Positions 26,205 through 35,430 of a DNA stretch of 64,000 bases are shown here, in pieces. Source of the stretch: Crenobacter caeni (GTDB lineage: Bacteria > Pseudomonadota > Gammaproteobacteria > Burkholderiales > Chromobacteriaceae); the NCBI RefSeq assembly GCF_010435965.1, contig NZ_JAAGAA010000002.1, positions 186,001 through 250,000 of the forward strand, written 5' to 3'. The notes under the pieces are model-generated. The model was not told where the DNA came from, did not search any database, and saw only the letters and a program-made list of their open reading frames with translations. The first letter of the stretch is position 1; the number at the start of each line of letters is the position of its first letter. The position numbers and the translations under genes are program-made.

Positions 26205-27419
26205 ATGCTCAAACTGATGTTGCAGGCGCTATTCTCGGGGTTAAACGGGCCGGTACCATTTGTTGTCGCGTACTGGGACGGCGCACAGGTTATCTACGGG
26301 CGGGGCGAGCCCGCTTTCACGTTGCGTTTCACTCGCGAGCCCAATGGGCAGCCGGACGAGCCTGTTGTCTACCTCGGTGAGTGCTATATGGATGGCACAC
26401 TCGAGATTGACGGCTCGTGGGACGCGTTGCTCGCCACGATGGTTGCCAGCTCCGCCACGCTGATGGGACGCGGCACTGGCAAGGCATTGGGCTGGCTGGG
26501 CGAGAAGTTTGCCGCGCGGCGCGAGCGGCAACGCCACAACGTCCGTCATCACTACGACATCGGCAACGATTTCTACCGGCTGTGGCTGGACGAGACGCAG
26601 ACCTACTCCTGCGCGTACTTCCGCAACCCTAACGACTCGCTGCTCACCGCACAGCGCAACAAGGTCGCGCTGTGCCTAGATAAGCTGGGCGTCGGCGAAG
26701 GCACCCGCTTGCTCGACATCGGCTGCGGTTGGGGCGAGATGGCGATCGCCGCGGCGCGCCGTGGCGCGCGGGTTGTCGGTATCACGCTTTCTGCAGAGCA
26801 GCGCAGCGGTGCTTGTGACCGGGTCGCAGCGGCAGGACTGGCAGACCGTGTCGACATCCGTCTGCAGGACTACCTCGACCTCGATGGCAACGCCGAGCGT
26901 TTCGACCGGGTGGTCAGCGTCGGCATGTTTGAGCATGTCGGCCGCGGTCACCACGACGATTTCTTCGGGCGCGCAAGCAGCATGCTGAAGGAGGGCGGGC
27001 TGATGTTGCTGCATACCATCACCGGGCCGGAGACTCGCGAAACCAACCCATGGATTGAGAAGTACATCTTCCCTGGCGGTTATATCCCGGCGCCGGAGAC
27101 GCTGGTTGCGGCGCTGCCGGCGCAGGGCTTAAAACTTGTGCACATGGAAAGCCTGCGCCTGCACTACGCGCAGACCTTGCAGTGCTGGCTTGATCGCTAC
27201 AAGGCGGTGACGCCGCAGGTGCTTGCGATGTTCGACGTGCGTTTCGAGCGCATGTGGACGCTGTACCTGCGCGGCTGTTCGGCCGCCTTCCGTGCGGGGG
27301 ATCTCGACATCCACCAGCTGCTGGTCTCCAAGGGCAACAACAATACCCTGCCGCGCGACTGGGGCTACCTATATAGCGGCAGTGTGCCGCTGAGTTGGAG
27401 CGCTGATATTTCAGGGTGA
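26205..27419 (+). CDS. cfa: Cyclopropane-fatty-acyl-phospholipid synthase-family methyltransferase
   Basis: 404 residues. An N-terminal lipid-binding domain with the LYLGECYMDG-like VVYLGECYMDGTLEIDG is followed by HHYDIGNDFYRLWLDETQTYSCAYF and the SAM motif LLDIGCGWGEMAIAAARRG, then GMFEHVGRGHHDDFF and WIEKYIFPGGYIP. These are CFA synthase hallmarks; the enzyme adds a methylene bridge to unsaturated acyl chains in membrane phospholipids and raises acid tolerance. The ATG at 26205 follows AGAAGAAGG. The gene is GC-rich, unlike both neighbours, and ends ADISG-stop like the oxidase gene, inside the next repeat. Confidence 0.92.
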   Translation: MLKLMLQALFSGLNGPVPFVVAYWDGAQVIYGRGEPAFTLRFTREPNGQPDEPVVYLGECYMDGTLEIDGSWDALLATMVASSATLMGRGTGKALGWLGEKFAARRERQRHNVRHHYDIGNDFYRLWLDETQTYSCAYFRNPNDSLLTAQRNKVALCLDKLGVGEGTRLLDIGCGWGEMAIAAARRGARVVGITLSAEQRSGACDRVAAAGLADRVDIRLQDYLDLDGNAERFDRVVSVGMFEHVGRGHHDDFFGRASSMLKEGGLMLLHTITGPETRETNPWIEKYIFPGGYIPAPETLVAALPAQGLKLVHMESLRLHYAQTLQCWLDRYKAVTPQVLAMFDVRFERMWTLYLRGCSAAFRAGDLDIHQLLVSKGNNNTLPRDWGYLYSGSVPLSWSADISG

Positions 27420-27497
27420 TTTAAGAAAAGGCTCAAATTGGATCGACCTTAACATGCATTAATTGCGCATGATGGTGCCGATGTTTTTGCCGCTGAT
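27406..27497. repeat. Repeat R4, diverged copy at the cfa 3' end
   Basis: Starts ATATTTCAGG across the cfa stop codon and ends ATGATGGTGCCGATGTTTTTGCCGCTG, resembling the 3' end of the copy at 29011. The middle does not align well, so the assignment is tentative. Confidence 0.4.
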
Positions 27498-27540
27498 GAG
27501 TTGTAAATTTGCCAACTTGAACTGCAGTTAGGAGAAACCC

Positions 27541-28869
27541 ATGATCACCTATGATAATGTCGTGATAGGCTTTGGCAAGGCAGGAAAAACCTTGGCTGCA
27601 TTTTTGGGGGAAAAGGGGGAGTCTGTAGCAATTATCGAGCAAGATCCTAATATGTATGGCGGTACCTGTATAAATGTAGGTTGCATTCCAACTAAAACAC
27701 TAGTGCATGACTCGGATGTAAAAATTGGCTTTGCTGCTGCCATGCAGCACAAACGGCAGGTTGTAGAACTTCTGCGAGAAAAAAACAAGGAAAAGCTCAT
27801 TGGTATTTCGAGCGTAACTCTAATAAATGGGCATGCCAAGTTCATCGACTCTCACACGGTGGAGGTTGCCAACGAAAAAGAATTGTATTCTATTCGTGGC
27901 GATAGGATATTTATTGATACTGGGGCGAGAGCGCGCCTGCCGGCGATACCTGGTTTGGAAAAATTGCCGAATGTATACGATAGCACTGGAATACTGCAAC
28001 TTGAAACACAACCAAAGCGACTTGGTATCATTGGAGCAGGTTATGTTGGTATCGAGTTTGCATCGATATTCAGCGGTTTTGGAACAGAGGTGACTCTGTT
28101 TGATTCTGCGCAATCATTTCTAGGTCGTGAAGATAGAGATATTGCAGATCTGGTGGAATCTATTTTGCGTGAGCAAGGGATTAATTTGCATCTTGGGGCT
28201 AATGTTATGGGGTTATTTGCTGATGGCAATGATGCATGTGTGATGTACGGATCGAATTTACGAGAATCATTCGATGCCGTATTACTGGCGTCGGGTCGAG
28301 CTCCCAATACGGATGGCTTGGGTCTAGATCTCGCAGGTATCAAAATAGATGCCAACGGTGCAATAGAAGTTGACGAATATCTACGTACCAGTCAGCACCA
28401 TATTTGGGCTATGGGGGATGTTAAGGGTGGGCCACAGTTTACTTATATTTCTTTGGATGACTTCCGTATTGTGCGCGATCAACTGTACGGCGATGGGGTT
28501 CGTAATACTGGAAATCGGGGGCAGGTTCCTTATTCTGTTTTTATGACGCCCACATTATCTCGAATCGGATTAACCGAACAGCAGGCTAGTAAGCTGGGTG
28601 TTGCGGTAAAAATTGCATCAATTCCTGCTGTAGCTGTGACTCGGGCTCATACCCTTGGTGACACGCGTGGCATATTAAAAGTGCTGGTTTCGGTTGATTC
28701 CGACCAGATTGTAGGGGCGGCGTTGTTGTGTCGAGATTCGCATGAAACAATTAATATTGTTAAGCTGGCCATGGATAATGGTTTGTCATATAGGGTTTTG
28801 CGTGACCATGTTTATACACACCCAACGATGAGTGAAGCTTTTAACGAGTTGCTCATGCAGATAAATTGA
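27541..28869 (+). CDS. rclA: RclA-like pyridine nucleotide-disulfide oxidoreductase
   Basis: 442 residues, the length of E. coli RclA (441). The N-terminal FAD motif is VVIGFGKAGKTLAAFL, the redox disulfide GGTCINVGCIPTKT gives Cys43 and Cys48 (as in RclA), the NAD(P) motif is GIIGAGYVGIEFAS, the second FAD motif HIWAMGDVKGG, and the C-terminal dimer interface ends HVYTHPTMSEAFNELL. RclA protects against reactive chlorine and has been described as a Cu(II) reductase, which fits the copper genes nearby. Mercuric reductase is less likely because the C-terminal Cys pair is absent. The gene is AT-rich. RBS AGGAGA at 27531-27536. Confidence 0.87.
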   Translation: MITYDNVVIGFGKAGKTLAAFLGEKGESVAIIEQDPNMYGGTCINVGCIPTKTLVHDSDVKIGFAAAMQHKRQVVELLREKNKEKLIGISSVTLINGHAKFIDSHTVEVANEKELYSIRGDRIFIDTGARARLPAIPGLEKLPNVYDSTGILQLETQPKRLGIIGAGYVGIEFASIFSGFGTEVTLFDSAQSFLGREDRDIADLVESILREQGINLHLGANVMGLFADGNDACVMYGSNLRESFDAVLLASGRAPNTDGLGLDLAGIKIDANGAIEVDEYLRTSQHHIWAMGDVKGGPQFTYISLDDFRIVRDQLYGDGVRNTGNRGQVPYSVFMTPTLSRIGLTEQQASKLGVAVKIASIPAVAVTRAHTLGDTRGILKVLVSVDSDQIVGAALLCRDSHETINIVKLAMDNGLSYRVLRDHVYTHPTMSEAFNELLMQIN

Positions 28870-29347
28870 ATGCGGAGTAAAAAAGAAGTGTGGATTTAAA
28901 GTGGTCATGTCAATTTATTTCGGATTTTCCTGTGCTTATTTCCTAGTGTTCGTGTTCACTTTCTGTATTTATTGCTATGGCAGTGCATTTAGAGTTTTTA
29001 AATAAATTATGATTCTGGCCTTCGCGTGCTGGGCAGATCGGTAAATTCATGATGACCTGTGCGGTTTTGTCGGAAGGTCTTGATGGGAACTTCCAGGGGT
29101 CTGTCTCCTGACTACTTTCGTAGCTAACGAGGGATAATGCTTATTTGTCGATTGTATTTTTTCTATCGCTAGTAGTCTTTCTATTTGTCTTTGGGGTGGA
29201 TTTTACAGGGTTTCAGGCGTTTTGCAGGCGTCAGAAGGCTGATATTTCGTTTGGTTATATGTAGGTTGTGCCCAGTCTAGGACTTGGTTGCCGCCGGTTT
29301 TGGATTGGTAAGTTCTTTATTGATTAATTGTTATTGCTTGGTATGCG
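28870..29347. other. Gene-free AT-rich interval with repeat copies
   Basis: No convincing gene. A clear repeat copy lies at 29011-29080 and a possible sixth one at 29241-29305 (ATATTTC to TGGTTGCCGCCGGTTTTGG). The rclA-like gene and the MFS gene converge here; I see no strong intrinsic terminator. Confidence 0.6.
29011..29080. repeat. Repeat R5
   Basis: GATTCTGG, TTCGCGTGCTGGGCAGATCG, GTAAATTCATGATG and GCGGTTTTGTCGG align with R2 over about 70 bases, although the left inverted arm is lost. Confidence 0.6.
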
Positions 29348-30823
29348 CTAGCGGATAGATGGTATTTCTGGTAGGGAAGCTGTGGTTTGATGATATTCAA
29401 GCGGTCTGACCGGGATGTTGCGACCGCTCAACCACAGGGTCAGGATGCAGCCGCTCAGGCTAATGATGGCAGCCAGTTCCAGCACGGCCGCAATGCCCCA
29501 CTGTTCTCGAACCATCGGCAAGAAGAGGATGCCGATGCAAGCACCTACCTTGGCCATGCTGGAGGCAATACCGCAGGCGGTTGCCCGAAGTTGCGTCGGA
29601 AAAAGCACCGGCGGCAGCGCGAAGGTTGTCGCGTTAGGGCCTGCGTACATGGCCAAGTTGTACAGTGCGAAGCCGCTCAGTGTCCAGACCAGTGAGTGTG
29701 GGCTAGCGAGACCGCTGATGGCTAGCAGCATGAGTAACATGCCGCAGACCATCCCGGCGAAGCCGATCGCTTGTGCGCGGATGGCGCCAAGCCAGGGAAC
29801 AAAGTACAGGCTGGCAACCGCGCCAGCGAGCAGGGCCAGGTCGACCAGCGTGCTGCCGCGGGTGGCGGCTGCGTCTCGGCCGATTAGGCTGGCGCCAGCG
29901 TCGTTCAGACCCAAGCTCGCCAGGATGACTGGCGTGAACAGGCCGACTCCGTACGTCGCGATATCCATTAGCAACCAAGGGAGGCATGACAACGCCGTCC
30001 TACGCCGGTAGGGCGTTTGTAGAAGGCTGCGTACGTGCATGGCGTGTGCTGGATTGGCGAGGGTCTGGACATGCCGTGCCGTGCCGGCAGCCTGCGCATG
30101 GCGCAGGCTGTGCCCAGCCAGGTGTGGCAGGATGCTGGCGAGTGCATGCGCAGCCTCCAGGTTGCGTCCGTGCAGCATCAGCCAGCGGGGACTTTCCTGC
30201 AGGGTCAGCCTTGCCAATGCGATCAGCACCGCGCACAAGCCCGTACATCCCAGCAGCAGACGCCAGACCTCGCTTGCGGGGCTTGCGTCGAGCAGAGCGA
30301 GCCCCGCGCCTGCCCCGATGACCATACCGGCTGCCTGCGACCCTTTCAGAGCGACCATCGCGCGCGGTCTGCTGGCGACGGGCATCCATTCGGCAACGTA
30401 GGTGCCGCTGACCGGGAAGTCGACTCCGATACCGAAACCGACCAGCAGCAGTCCCGCAGCCAGCACGAGCGGTGTCTGCGCCCAGGCCGCGAGCGCTGCG
30501 CCCAACGCAACCAGTACCATGTCGACAATGAAAACGGGTTTGCGGCCAGCACGGTCGGCCGCGAAACCGCCCAGAAGCGCGCCAGGCACCGAGCCGAATA
30601 CTAGTGCTGCCCCCAGTAGTCCTTGTTCGGTAGGCGACAGCGCAAATTTGACCGTGAGCAGCGGGAGCGCGATTCCTAGCAACATTAGCGACATACCATT
30701 TAGCAAAGTACCGCCGCTGGCCAGCGCCCATAGCCGCGCATGACTACGATCAAGCGTAGCCTGGTCGATCAGGTCGAGCAGCCCCTGATGGGGACTGGAG
30801 TCTTGCGGAGCGGGTGTGTTCAT
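29348..30823 (-). CDS. MFS transporter, last gene of the urease operon
   Basis: 491 residues with twelve membrane segments and the sugar-porter/AAHS-type signature GGFAADRAGRKPVF between helices 2 and 3, plus ESPRWLMLHGR after helix 6 and a large central loop. The substrate is unknown. Its start overlaps the stop of nikO (ATGA), so it belongs to the operon and may export or import something linked to nickel or urea metabolism. A decayed paralogue lies at 45766-47812 near the other end of the island. Alternative: an unrelated metabolite transporter picked up at the operon end. Confidence 0.82.
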   Translation of the reverse strand: MNTPAPQDSSPHQGLLDLIDQATLDRSHARLWALASGGTLLNGMSLMLLGIALPLLTVKFALSPTEQGLLGAALVFGSVPGALLGGFAADRAGRKPVFIVDMVLVALGAALAAWAQTPLVLAAGLLLVGFGIGVDFPVSGTYVAEWMPVASRPRAMVALKGSQAAGMVIGAGAGLALLDASPASEVWRLLLGCTGLCAVLIALARLTLQESPRWLMLHGRNLEAAHALASILPHLAGHSLRHAQAAGTARHVQTLANPAHAMHVRSLLQTPYRRRTALSCLPWLLMDIATYGVGLFTPVILASLGLNDAGASLIGRDAAATRGSTLVDLALLAGAVASLYFVPWLGAIRAQAIGFAGMVCGMLLMLLAISGLASPHSLVWTLSGFALYNLAMYAGPNATTFALPPVLFPTQLRATACGIASSMAKVGACIGILFLPMVREQWGIAAVLELAAIISLSGCILTLWLSGRNIPVRPLEYHQTTASLPEIPSIR

Positions 30824-31602
30824 TTGATTTCGCGTATTGGCCGCAGGTGGGATGCATTTGGTATTGAGCCCCGTGTTTGCATAGAGAGCGGGCGTTCAAG
30901 GGAGGCCTGTGCCAACAGTGCATCGTCGCTGAACAATTCGAGCGGGCGGGCGTTGGCAAGTACCCTGCCTTGCGAGAGCACGATTACCCTGCTGCATACG
31001 TCAAGGACGAGGTCGAGGTCGTGGGTGGCGATCAGCTTTGTGTGCTCGAAACGCTGCAGCAGCCCGATCAGCCGTCGCCGTGCGGCAGGGTCTAGTGCGT
31101 CGGATGGCTCGTCAAGGATCAGGATGTCCGGTTGCATGGCGAGCACGCCAGCAATGGCGACTGCTCTTTTTTGCCCGCCCGAGAGCTCCCACGGAGCACG
31201 TCCGGCTAGGCTAGCTGCGCCGACCTGTTCAAGGGCGTGTATCACGACTCGGTCGATGTCCTGGGGGGATACACCAAGGTTGAGGGGGCCGAACGCGACG
31301 TCTTCGTACACTGTAGGCATGAACAACTGGTCGTCTGGGTTCTGGAAGACAAAGCCCAGCGTGCGGCGCAGTTGCGGCAGAGTGCGTCGCTCGACGCGCA
31401 GTTCTCCGACGCGGATCTGCCCCTGCGCGGGCATGAGAAAGCCGGTCAGTAACTGCAGCAGCGTTGACTTGCCCGCGCCGTTGCCGCCGACGACGGCAAC
31501 CGCCTCGCCGTGGTGCAGGGTGAAGCTGACCTTGTCCAGTGCCGGTGCTTGTCCCGGATAGGCAAAGCCTAGGTTTTCGACCTGCAGCAGGTGATGGCTC
31601 AT
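30820..31602 (-). CDS. cbiO: Nickel/cobalt ECF transporter ATPase NikO/CbiO
   Basis: 260 residues. Walker A GGNGAGKST, Q-loop FVFQNPDDQLFMPTVYEDVAFGPLNLG (the DDQ-L-F form is typical of ECF ATPases), signature WELSGGQKRAVAIAGVLA, Walker B ILILDEPSDALD and switch His in ATHDLD. With the products of the next two genes it forms an energy-coupling-factor importer. The genomic context (urease, a nickel enzyme) makes nickel the likely cargo, hence NikO. Confidence 0.93.
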   Translation of the reverse strand: MSHHLLQVENLGFAYPGQAPALDKVSFTLHHGEAVAVVGGNGAGKSTLLQLLTGFLMPAQGQIRVGELRVERRTLPQLRRTLGFVFQNPDDQLFMPTVYEDVAFGPLNLGVSPQDIDRVVIHALEQVGAASLAGRAPWELSGGQKRAVAIAGVLAMQPDILILDEPSDALDPAARRRLIGLLQRFEHTKLIATHDLDLVLDVCSRVIVLSQGRVLANARPLELFSDDALLAQASLERPLSMQTRGSIPNASHLRPIREIK

Positions 31603-31606
31603 GTGC

Positions 31607-32419
31607 TCATGCTCCAGTTAGCAAGCGGCCCAGCGTCAGGGGGATGTCCACCAGTCTTGCGAGTAGCGGGAAGGCGATCCAGAACAGCAAAAATACGGTA
31701 TCACGCAGGTGCCAGCGAGGGGCGCTTGGCAGACGCAATTGCCCGTCAAAGCCGCGCGCGAGCATGGCCTGGTGGATGCGCATGGCACGCTGGAACGTTC
31801 GCGCAAGCACTGCTGCGAGCAGCAACTTGAGCTGATGCGGTGGTACCCCATGCCGAGGTTTTCCGGCTCTACGCAGTTGCCAAGCCTGTACGGTGCGCGC
31901 GAGCTCCTCGCCGACCACAAAAAGGTAGCGGTACAGAAACAGCACCTGGTTAACGAGCACAGCGGGCAAGCCCAAGGCCGACATGGCGTAGCCAATGCGG
32001 ATGATGCCGGTGGTCGCCAGCAGCAGGAGCGCGCTGGAGACGGCAATCAGGCCACGCAGCAGGATAGACGCCAGCGAAAACCATCCCGCCGCGATCGGAG
32101 CACCCCACGGCGATGCCATGGGGCTTGGGTCAAGCCAAGGGTTCAACATTCCAACCATCAGTACAAATGGCAGGGCCAGCAGCAGGCGTCCGCACAGCCA
32201 GCCAAGCGGCACTTCGCCTGTTACCAGCAGGACGACCGGAAACAATGCGAGCGGTAGGAGACTGGCGACTTCGTAAGATGGGAACGAGGCGAGCACCCCA
32301 ACGACCCACAAGCTAGCCAACAACTTGGCCCGCGCATCGATTGTAGAGGCGAGAGTTGACCGGCCGGCGAGGCTATCGGCCCGCCGGATCGAGGAAAGTG
32401 CGTGTGCCAAGCCTGCCAT
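31607..32419 (-). CDS. cbiQ: ECF transporter transmembrane T component NikQ/CbiQ
   Basis: 270 residues. About five to six membrane helices, then the paired coupling motifs near the C-terminus (VQAWQLRRAGKPRHG and QRAMRIHQAMLARGFDGQL), the Ala-Arg-Gly coupling helices of CbiQ/EcfT that contact the ATPases. Four bases separate it from cbiO downstream and 13 from nikMN upstream. It transmits ATPase movement to the NikM substrate-binding subunit. Confidence 0.92.
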   Translation of the reverse strand: MAGLAHALSSIRRADSLAGRSTLASTIDARAKLLASLWVVGVLASFPSYEVASLLPLALFPVVLLVTGEVPLGWLCGRLLLALPFVLMVGMLNPWLDPSPMASPWGAPIAAGWFSLASILLRGLIAVSSALLLLATTGIIRIGYAMSALGLPAVLVNQVLFLYRYLFVVGEELARTVQAWQLRRAGKPRHGVPPHQLKLLLAAVLARTFQRAMRIHQAMLARGFDGQLRLPSAPRWHLRDTVFLLFWIAFPLLARLVDIPLTLGRLLTGA

Positions 32420-32432
32420 GGCTCGCCATGGC

Positions 32433-33434
32433 CTATTTAATGCGGCGCGAGGGGCGGCGCAATATCAGGGCGACCAGCGCAACAAGCGCAAGGGTCGCCA
32501 GACTGCCGACAATGCCGGCAATCGACACGCCAGGCGCGACAATTCCGGCCTTGGGCAAAGCGGCAGGCAGCTCGTAGTCGGGGAGGATCGCGGTGATTTG
32601 TTGCACCTGCGCGCTCTGGCGGTGCAAAGCGTCGACGGGTGCCTCTTCCAGCAGATGAGTTGCCCCCAGCCGCTCGATCGACCATTCCAGACCATCCGGA
32701 TGTGCCGAGGCCAGCCATGAGAGCACGCCACCTGTCAGTAGCGCGGCCAGGATGAAGCTGGCGATGATGCCACGGCTCCCAGCCTGCAAAGGTCGCCCGG
32801 AAAAGCCACCCCGTCGTTGCGCCAGCGCAGCCAGCACGCCGGCCGTGACGAGACCTTCTACAAAACCGATGGCCAGATGGATCGGGATCATCAACGTCAG
32901 GAACTCGGGCAGGGGTAAGCGGGTGATTCCACTCGCTGCCGTTTCCAGGGCGACGCCTGTTGCGCCCAGTGTGGTTGACAGCGTGCAGGCGAGCACCGCC
33001 GCCAGGGTGACACGGGTGCGACTATTGCCGTCTCCGGCCAGCGTGCAGTAAATCAGCGGATAGAGGATCAGGCAGCTGACCACTCCCAAGTTGAACACAT
33101 TGGCACCCCAGGCCAGCAAGCCGCCGTCGGCAAAAAACAGGGCCTGCACCAGCAGGACCGACGCGATCACGATGAGCCCAGCCCAAGGCCCCAGCAGGAT
33201 CGCTAACAGCATTCCGCCACCTAGGTGACCGCTAGAGCCGGTTCCGGGGATGCTGAAGTTGATCATCTGTGCGGCAAATACAAAAGCACCGAGAACACCC
33301 ATCAGCGCAACGAGCTGGCTGTCTTCCTGCAAGCTTGCTTGCAGGCGGCGTGCGCCAATGGCCAGGGCGGTGAGGCTCGCGGCGAGAAAACTGGCGCCTA
33401 CCTCGGGGGACAGCAAAGCATCGGCCATGTGCAT
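32433..33434 (-). CDS. nikMN: Nickel ECF transporter substrate-binding protein NikMN (CbiM with C-terminal PDGLE domain)
   Basis: 333 residues. The N-terminus MHMADALLSPEVG carries the His2 that ligates the metal in CbiM/NikM, which decides the start at 33434. CbiM-type helices follow with NFSIPGTGSSGHLGGG and PIHLAIGFVEGLVTAG. Near residue 245 begins an NikN-like domain with AHPDGLEWSIERL (PDGLE family) and a final helix, so NikM and NikN are fused. It binds Ni2+ (or Co2+) at the periplasmic side for uptake with CbiQ and CbiO. Confidence 0.92.
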   Translation of the reverse strand: MHMADALLSPEVGASFLAASLTALAIGARRLQASLQEDSQLVALMGVLGAFVFAAQMINFSIPGTGSSGHLGGGMLLAILLGPWAGLIVIASVLLVQALFFADGGLLAWGANVFNLGVVSCLILYPLIYCTLAGDGNSRTRVTLAAVLACTLSTTLGATGVALETAASGITRLPLPEFLTLMIPIHLAIGFVEGLVTAGVLAALAQRRGGFSGRPLQAGSRGIIASFILAALLTGGVLSWLASAHPDGLEWSIERLGATHLLEEAPVDALHRQSAQVQQITAILPDYELPAALPKAGIVAPGVSIAGIVGSLATLALVALVALILRRPSRRIK

Positions 33435-33477
33435 GTGGGTTCTCCAAGGAGGTCGTTTAAGGAAAGATAAGAGCCCA

Positions 33478-34461
33478 CTAGTTGCCAATTTTTGCGTCTG
33501 GGCTTGGTGCATGCGGGTGAGGCTGCAATTGTGTTTTGGGCAGCGTGAAGAGCCACATCGCCAAGACGTAAGGAGCGGTAAAGGTCGGGATGCCGACAGG
33601 CGCCAAGAGGGTGTCGAGCGCTCCTTGTACGATGACCGTGAAAATGGTCGCCAACAGGGCAAACACAAGCACCTTCGGGCCGGTTTTCAGGAAGATGACA
33701 CCACACGCAATCGCCGTCAGTACCGGGCTAAAGCCATACAGGCCAGCTTTGACCGCAGCCGGATCCGCGCCGAACAGCACGCTGCAAAAGAGTGCAACTA
33801 CCGAGCCCAGGATGGCGGCGATGGTGGCGGGTATTGATTCGACTAGAAGGCCGATCACGATCAGTACGCCGCTGACCGCATTGCCTAGAAGAAAGACCTG
33901 CGCGATATTGCGGCAGAGGATGACCAGCATGTCCTGCGGCGCCATACCCGCGAAGCCTGCCACGGAGATAGCTTCGGGCAGTTTGGGCGGCCCCATGCTG
34001 GCGATCGGCAGGTTGGCAAAGGCGTAGGCTGCCAGCATCAGCATCCAGGTAGTCAGCACGAAGGGGCCAGTCGATGCGGCAACGCCCCAGTTTTTGGTGA
34101 CCACATTAGAGAATGCGTCCATGACGACCGTCGAGATGGCGGCGCCCAGTAGCAGCAAGACCCACATCACCGGCCCTGCCGCCAGGAAGGTGGGGACAGC
34201 AATCCCAACCAGAATGCCGTTGAAGCCATACAAGCCTTGGGTGATCGCCTTGTCGCGTGCGTCGATCAGATAGGCAGTCCCGGTCGAGACGACCAGCCCA
34301 AGAACGGCACCAACAGTGGTGGCCCAGTTGCCGGTGTCAACGGACGCATACGCAATCGCGAGCAGAAAGCACACCCCCGTCAGTGCATTCTCCATGAAGA
34401 AAACCTGACCCGCACCACGCAGGCAGTACGTGATGAAATGCTCCGGTAAACGGTAACCCAT
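33478..34461 (-). CDS. Urea transporter (UT family)
   Basis: 327 residues with ten predicted membrane segments in two homologous halves. Each half has the UT pattern: GAGQVFFMENALTGVCFLLAI with GLYGFNGILVGIAVPTF, and RNIAQVFLLGNAVSGVLIVIG with GLYGFSPVLTAIACGV. It is a channel that lets urea in for the urease. ATG 34461 has TAGGAGG at six bases; an ATG two codons earlier touches the Shine-Dalgarno and is less likely. It lies between ureD and nikMN. Confidence 0.93.
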   Translation of the reverse strand: MGYRLPEHFITYCLRGAGQVFFMENALTGVCFLLAIAYASVDTGNWATTVGAVLGLVVSTGTAYLIDARDKAITQGLYGFNGILVGIAVPTFLAAGPVMWVLLLLGAAISTVVMDAFSNVVTKNWGVAASTGPFVLTTWMLMLAAYAFANLPIASMGPPKLPEAISVAGFAGMAPQDMLVILCRNIAQVFLLGNAVSGVLIVIGLLVESIPATIAAILGSVVALFCSVLFGADPAAVKAGLYGFSPVLTAIACGVIFLKTGPKVLVFALLATIFTVIVQGALDTLLAPVGIPTFTAPYVLAMWLFTLPKTQLQPHPHAPSPDAKIGN

Positions 34462-34491
34462 GATCATCCTCCTAGGCTACTTGACTTGGTT

Positions 34492-35430
34492 TCAGCGCCA
34501 GCGGAACTCGGCTGGCAGCGTGTGTCCGGTTGCCTCTTCGCGCACGACCTGCCAGCACTCCCTGATCCGCTCGCGCACCTGATGGCTTTCCTGTCCGACT
34601 ACCCGGAACATCAATCCGGCTTCCCCTGGCAGACGACTGAGCCCGCTGGCGACACCTTCTGCGCGGTCGAAGCGGGGAGAAACCCTCGCGCAGATCCGCT
34701 CGGCGATGGAGGGCGAGGTCAGGATCAGCAGGTTGCCGAATACGTCAAAGCCGGCCATCACACCGGGCAGGGCTAGGCTGCCGCCAGCGGGTTCCGCCAG
34801 CAGTTTTTCGGTGAAGAGTAGCGTGCCGTCCGGCCGCCGCACCTCGGTGCGCAAAGAAAGTACGTCGTATGCAAAACGCTCGGCGTGGTGCTTGCGACCC
34901 GACATGACCGACTCGGAGCAGACGAGCGTCGCCGAAGCTGGAAGCACGATACGGGTCAGACTCGCGTAGCGAGCGTGGCGGTAGGGGATGGTGACCTCGG
35001 GCATGTACTCCAGATAGGCGTCTTCGTCGAGCACCAGCGTCTGCACCTGCGATGCGTAGTTAGCATCCATCGCGTGAACCCTGTTTGCGCCTTGGGTCGT
35101 GACATGCGCGCAGGCGCCGGCGCCGACCGTGACATAAATCCCCAGACGGTCGCCTTGCAGAATGCCCCCACCGATCGAGGTCACCATGCAGATGGGCAAC
35201 TGCGGCATGGCCTCGTCCCAATACAAGGCTTGCTGTACGAGCAGGGGCGTTTTGCGATAGAGGTCGGCGAGGATGGAACGGTCGTTCCGCAACTCGAAGC
35301 CCAGCCTGAGTAGACCTACCTTGCCTGGCGCGCCTGCTGGCATCTGCGCCGGGTGATCCTGATACCCTGCAAGTTCGGGCAGACCGCCAAGCTCGCCCAA
35401 CTGGGCGAGCAGTTCTGCGTCGCGCATCAT
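34492..35430 (-). CDS. ureD: Urease accessory protein UreD
   Basis: 312 residues. UreD/UreH features are [38 protein letters not shown]-like N-terminal strands (see 35226-35330), [25 protein letters not shown] and [17 protein letters not shown]. UreD forms the scaffold with UreF and UreG that delivers nickel to the UreABC apoenzyme. Two consecutive ATG codons (35430 and 35427) overlap the ureG stop. Here ureD is at the end of the accessory genes and not first, as in many other urease operons. Confidence 0.94.
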   Translation of the reverse strand: MMRDAELLAQLGELGGLPELAGYQDHPAQMPAGAPGKVGLLRLGFELRNDRSILADLYRKTPLLVQQALYWDEAMPQLPICMVTSIGGGILQGDRLGIYVTVGAGACAHVTTQGANRVHAMDANYASQVQTLVLDEDAYLEYMPEVTIPYRHARYASLTRIVLPASATLVCSESVMSGRKHHAERFAYDVLSLRTEVRRPDGTLLFTEKLLAEPAGGSLALPGVMAGFDVFGNLLILTSPSIAERICARVSPRFDRAEGVASGLSRLPGEAGLMFRVVGQESHQVRERIRECWQVVREEATGHTLPAEFRWR

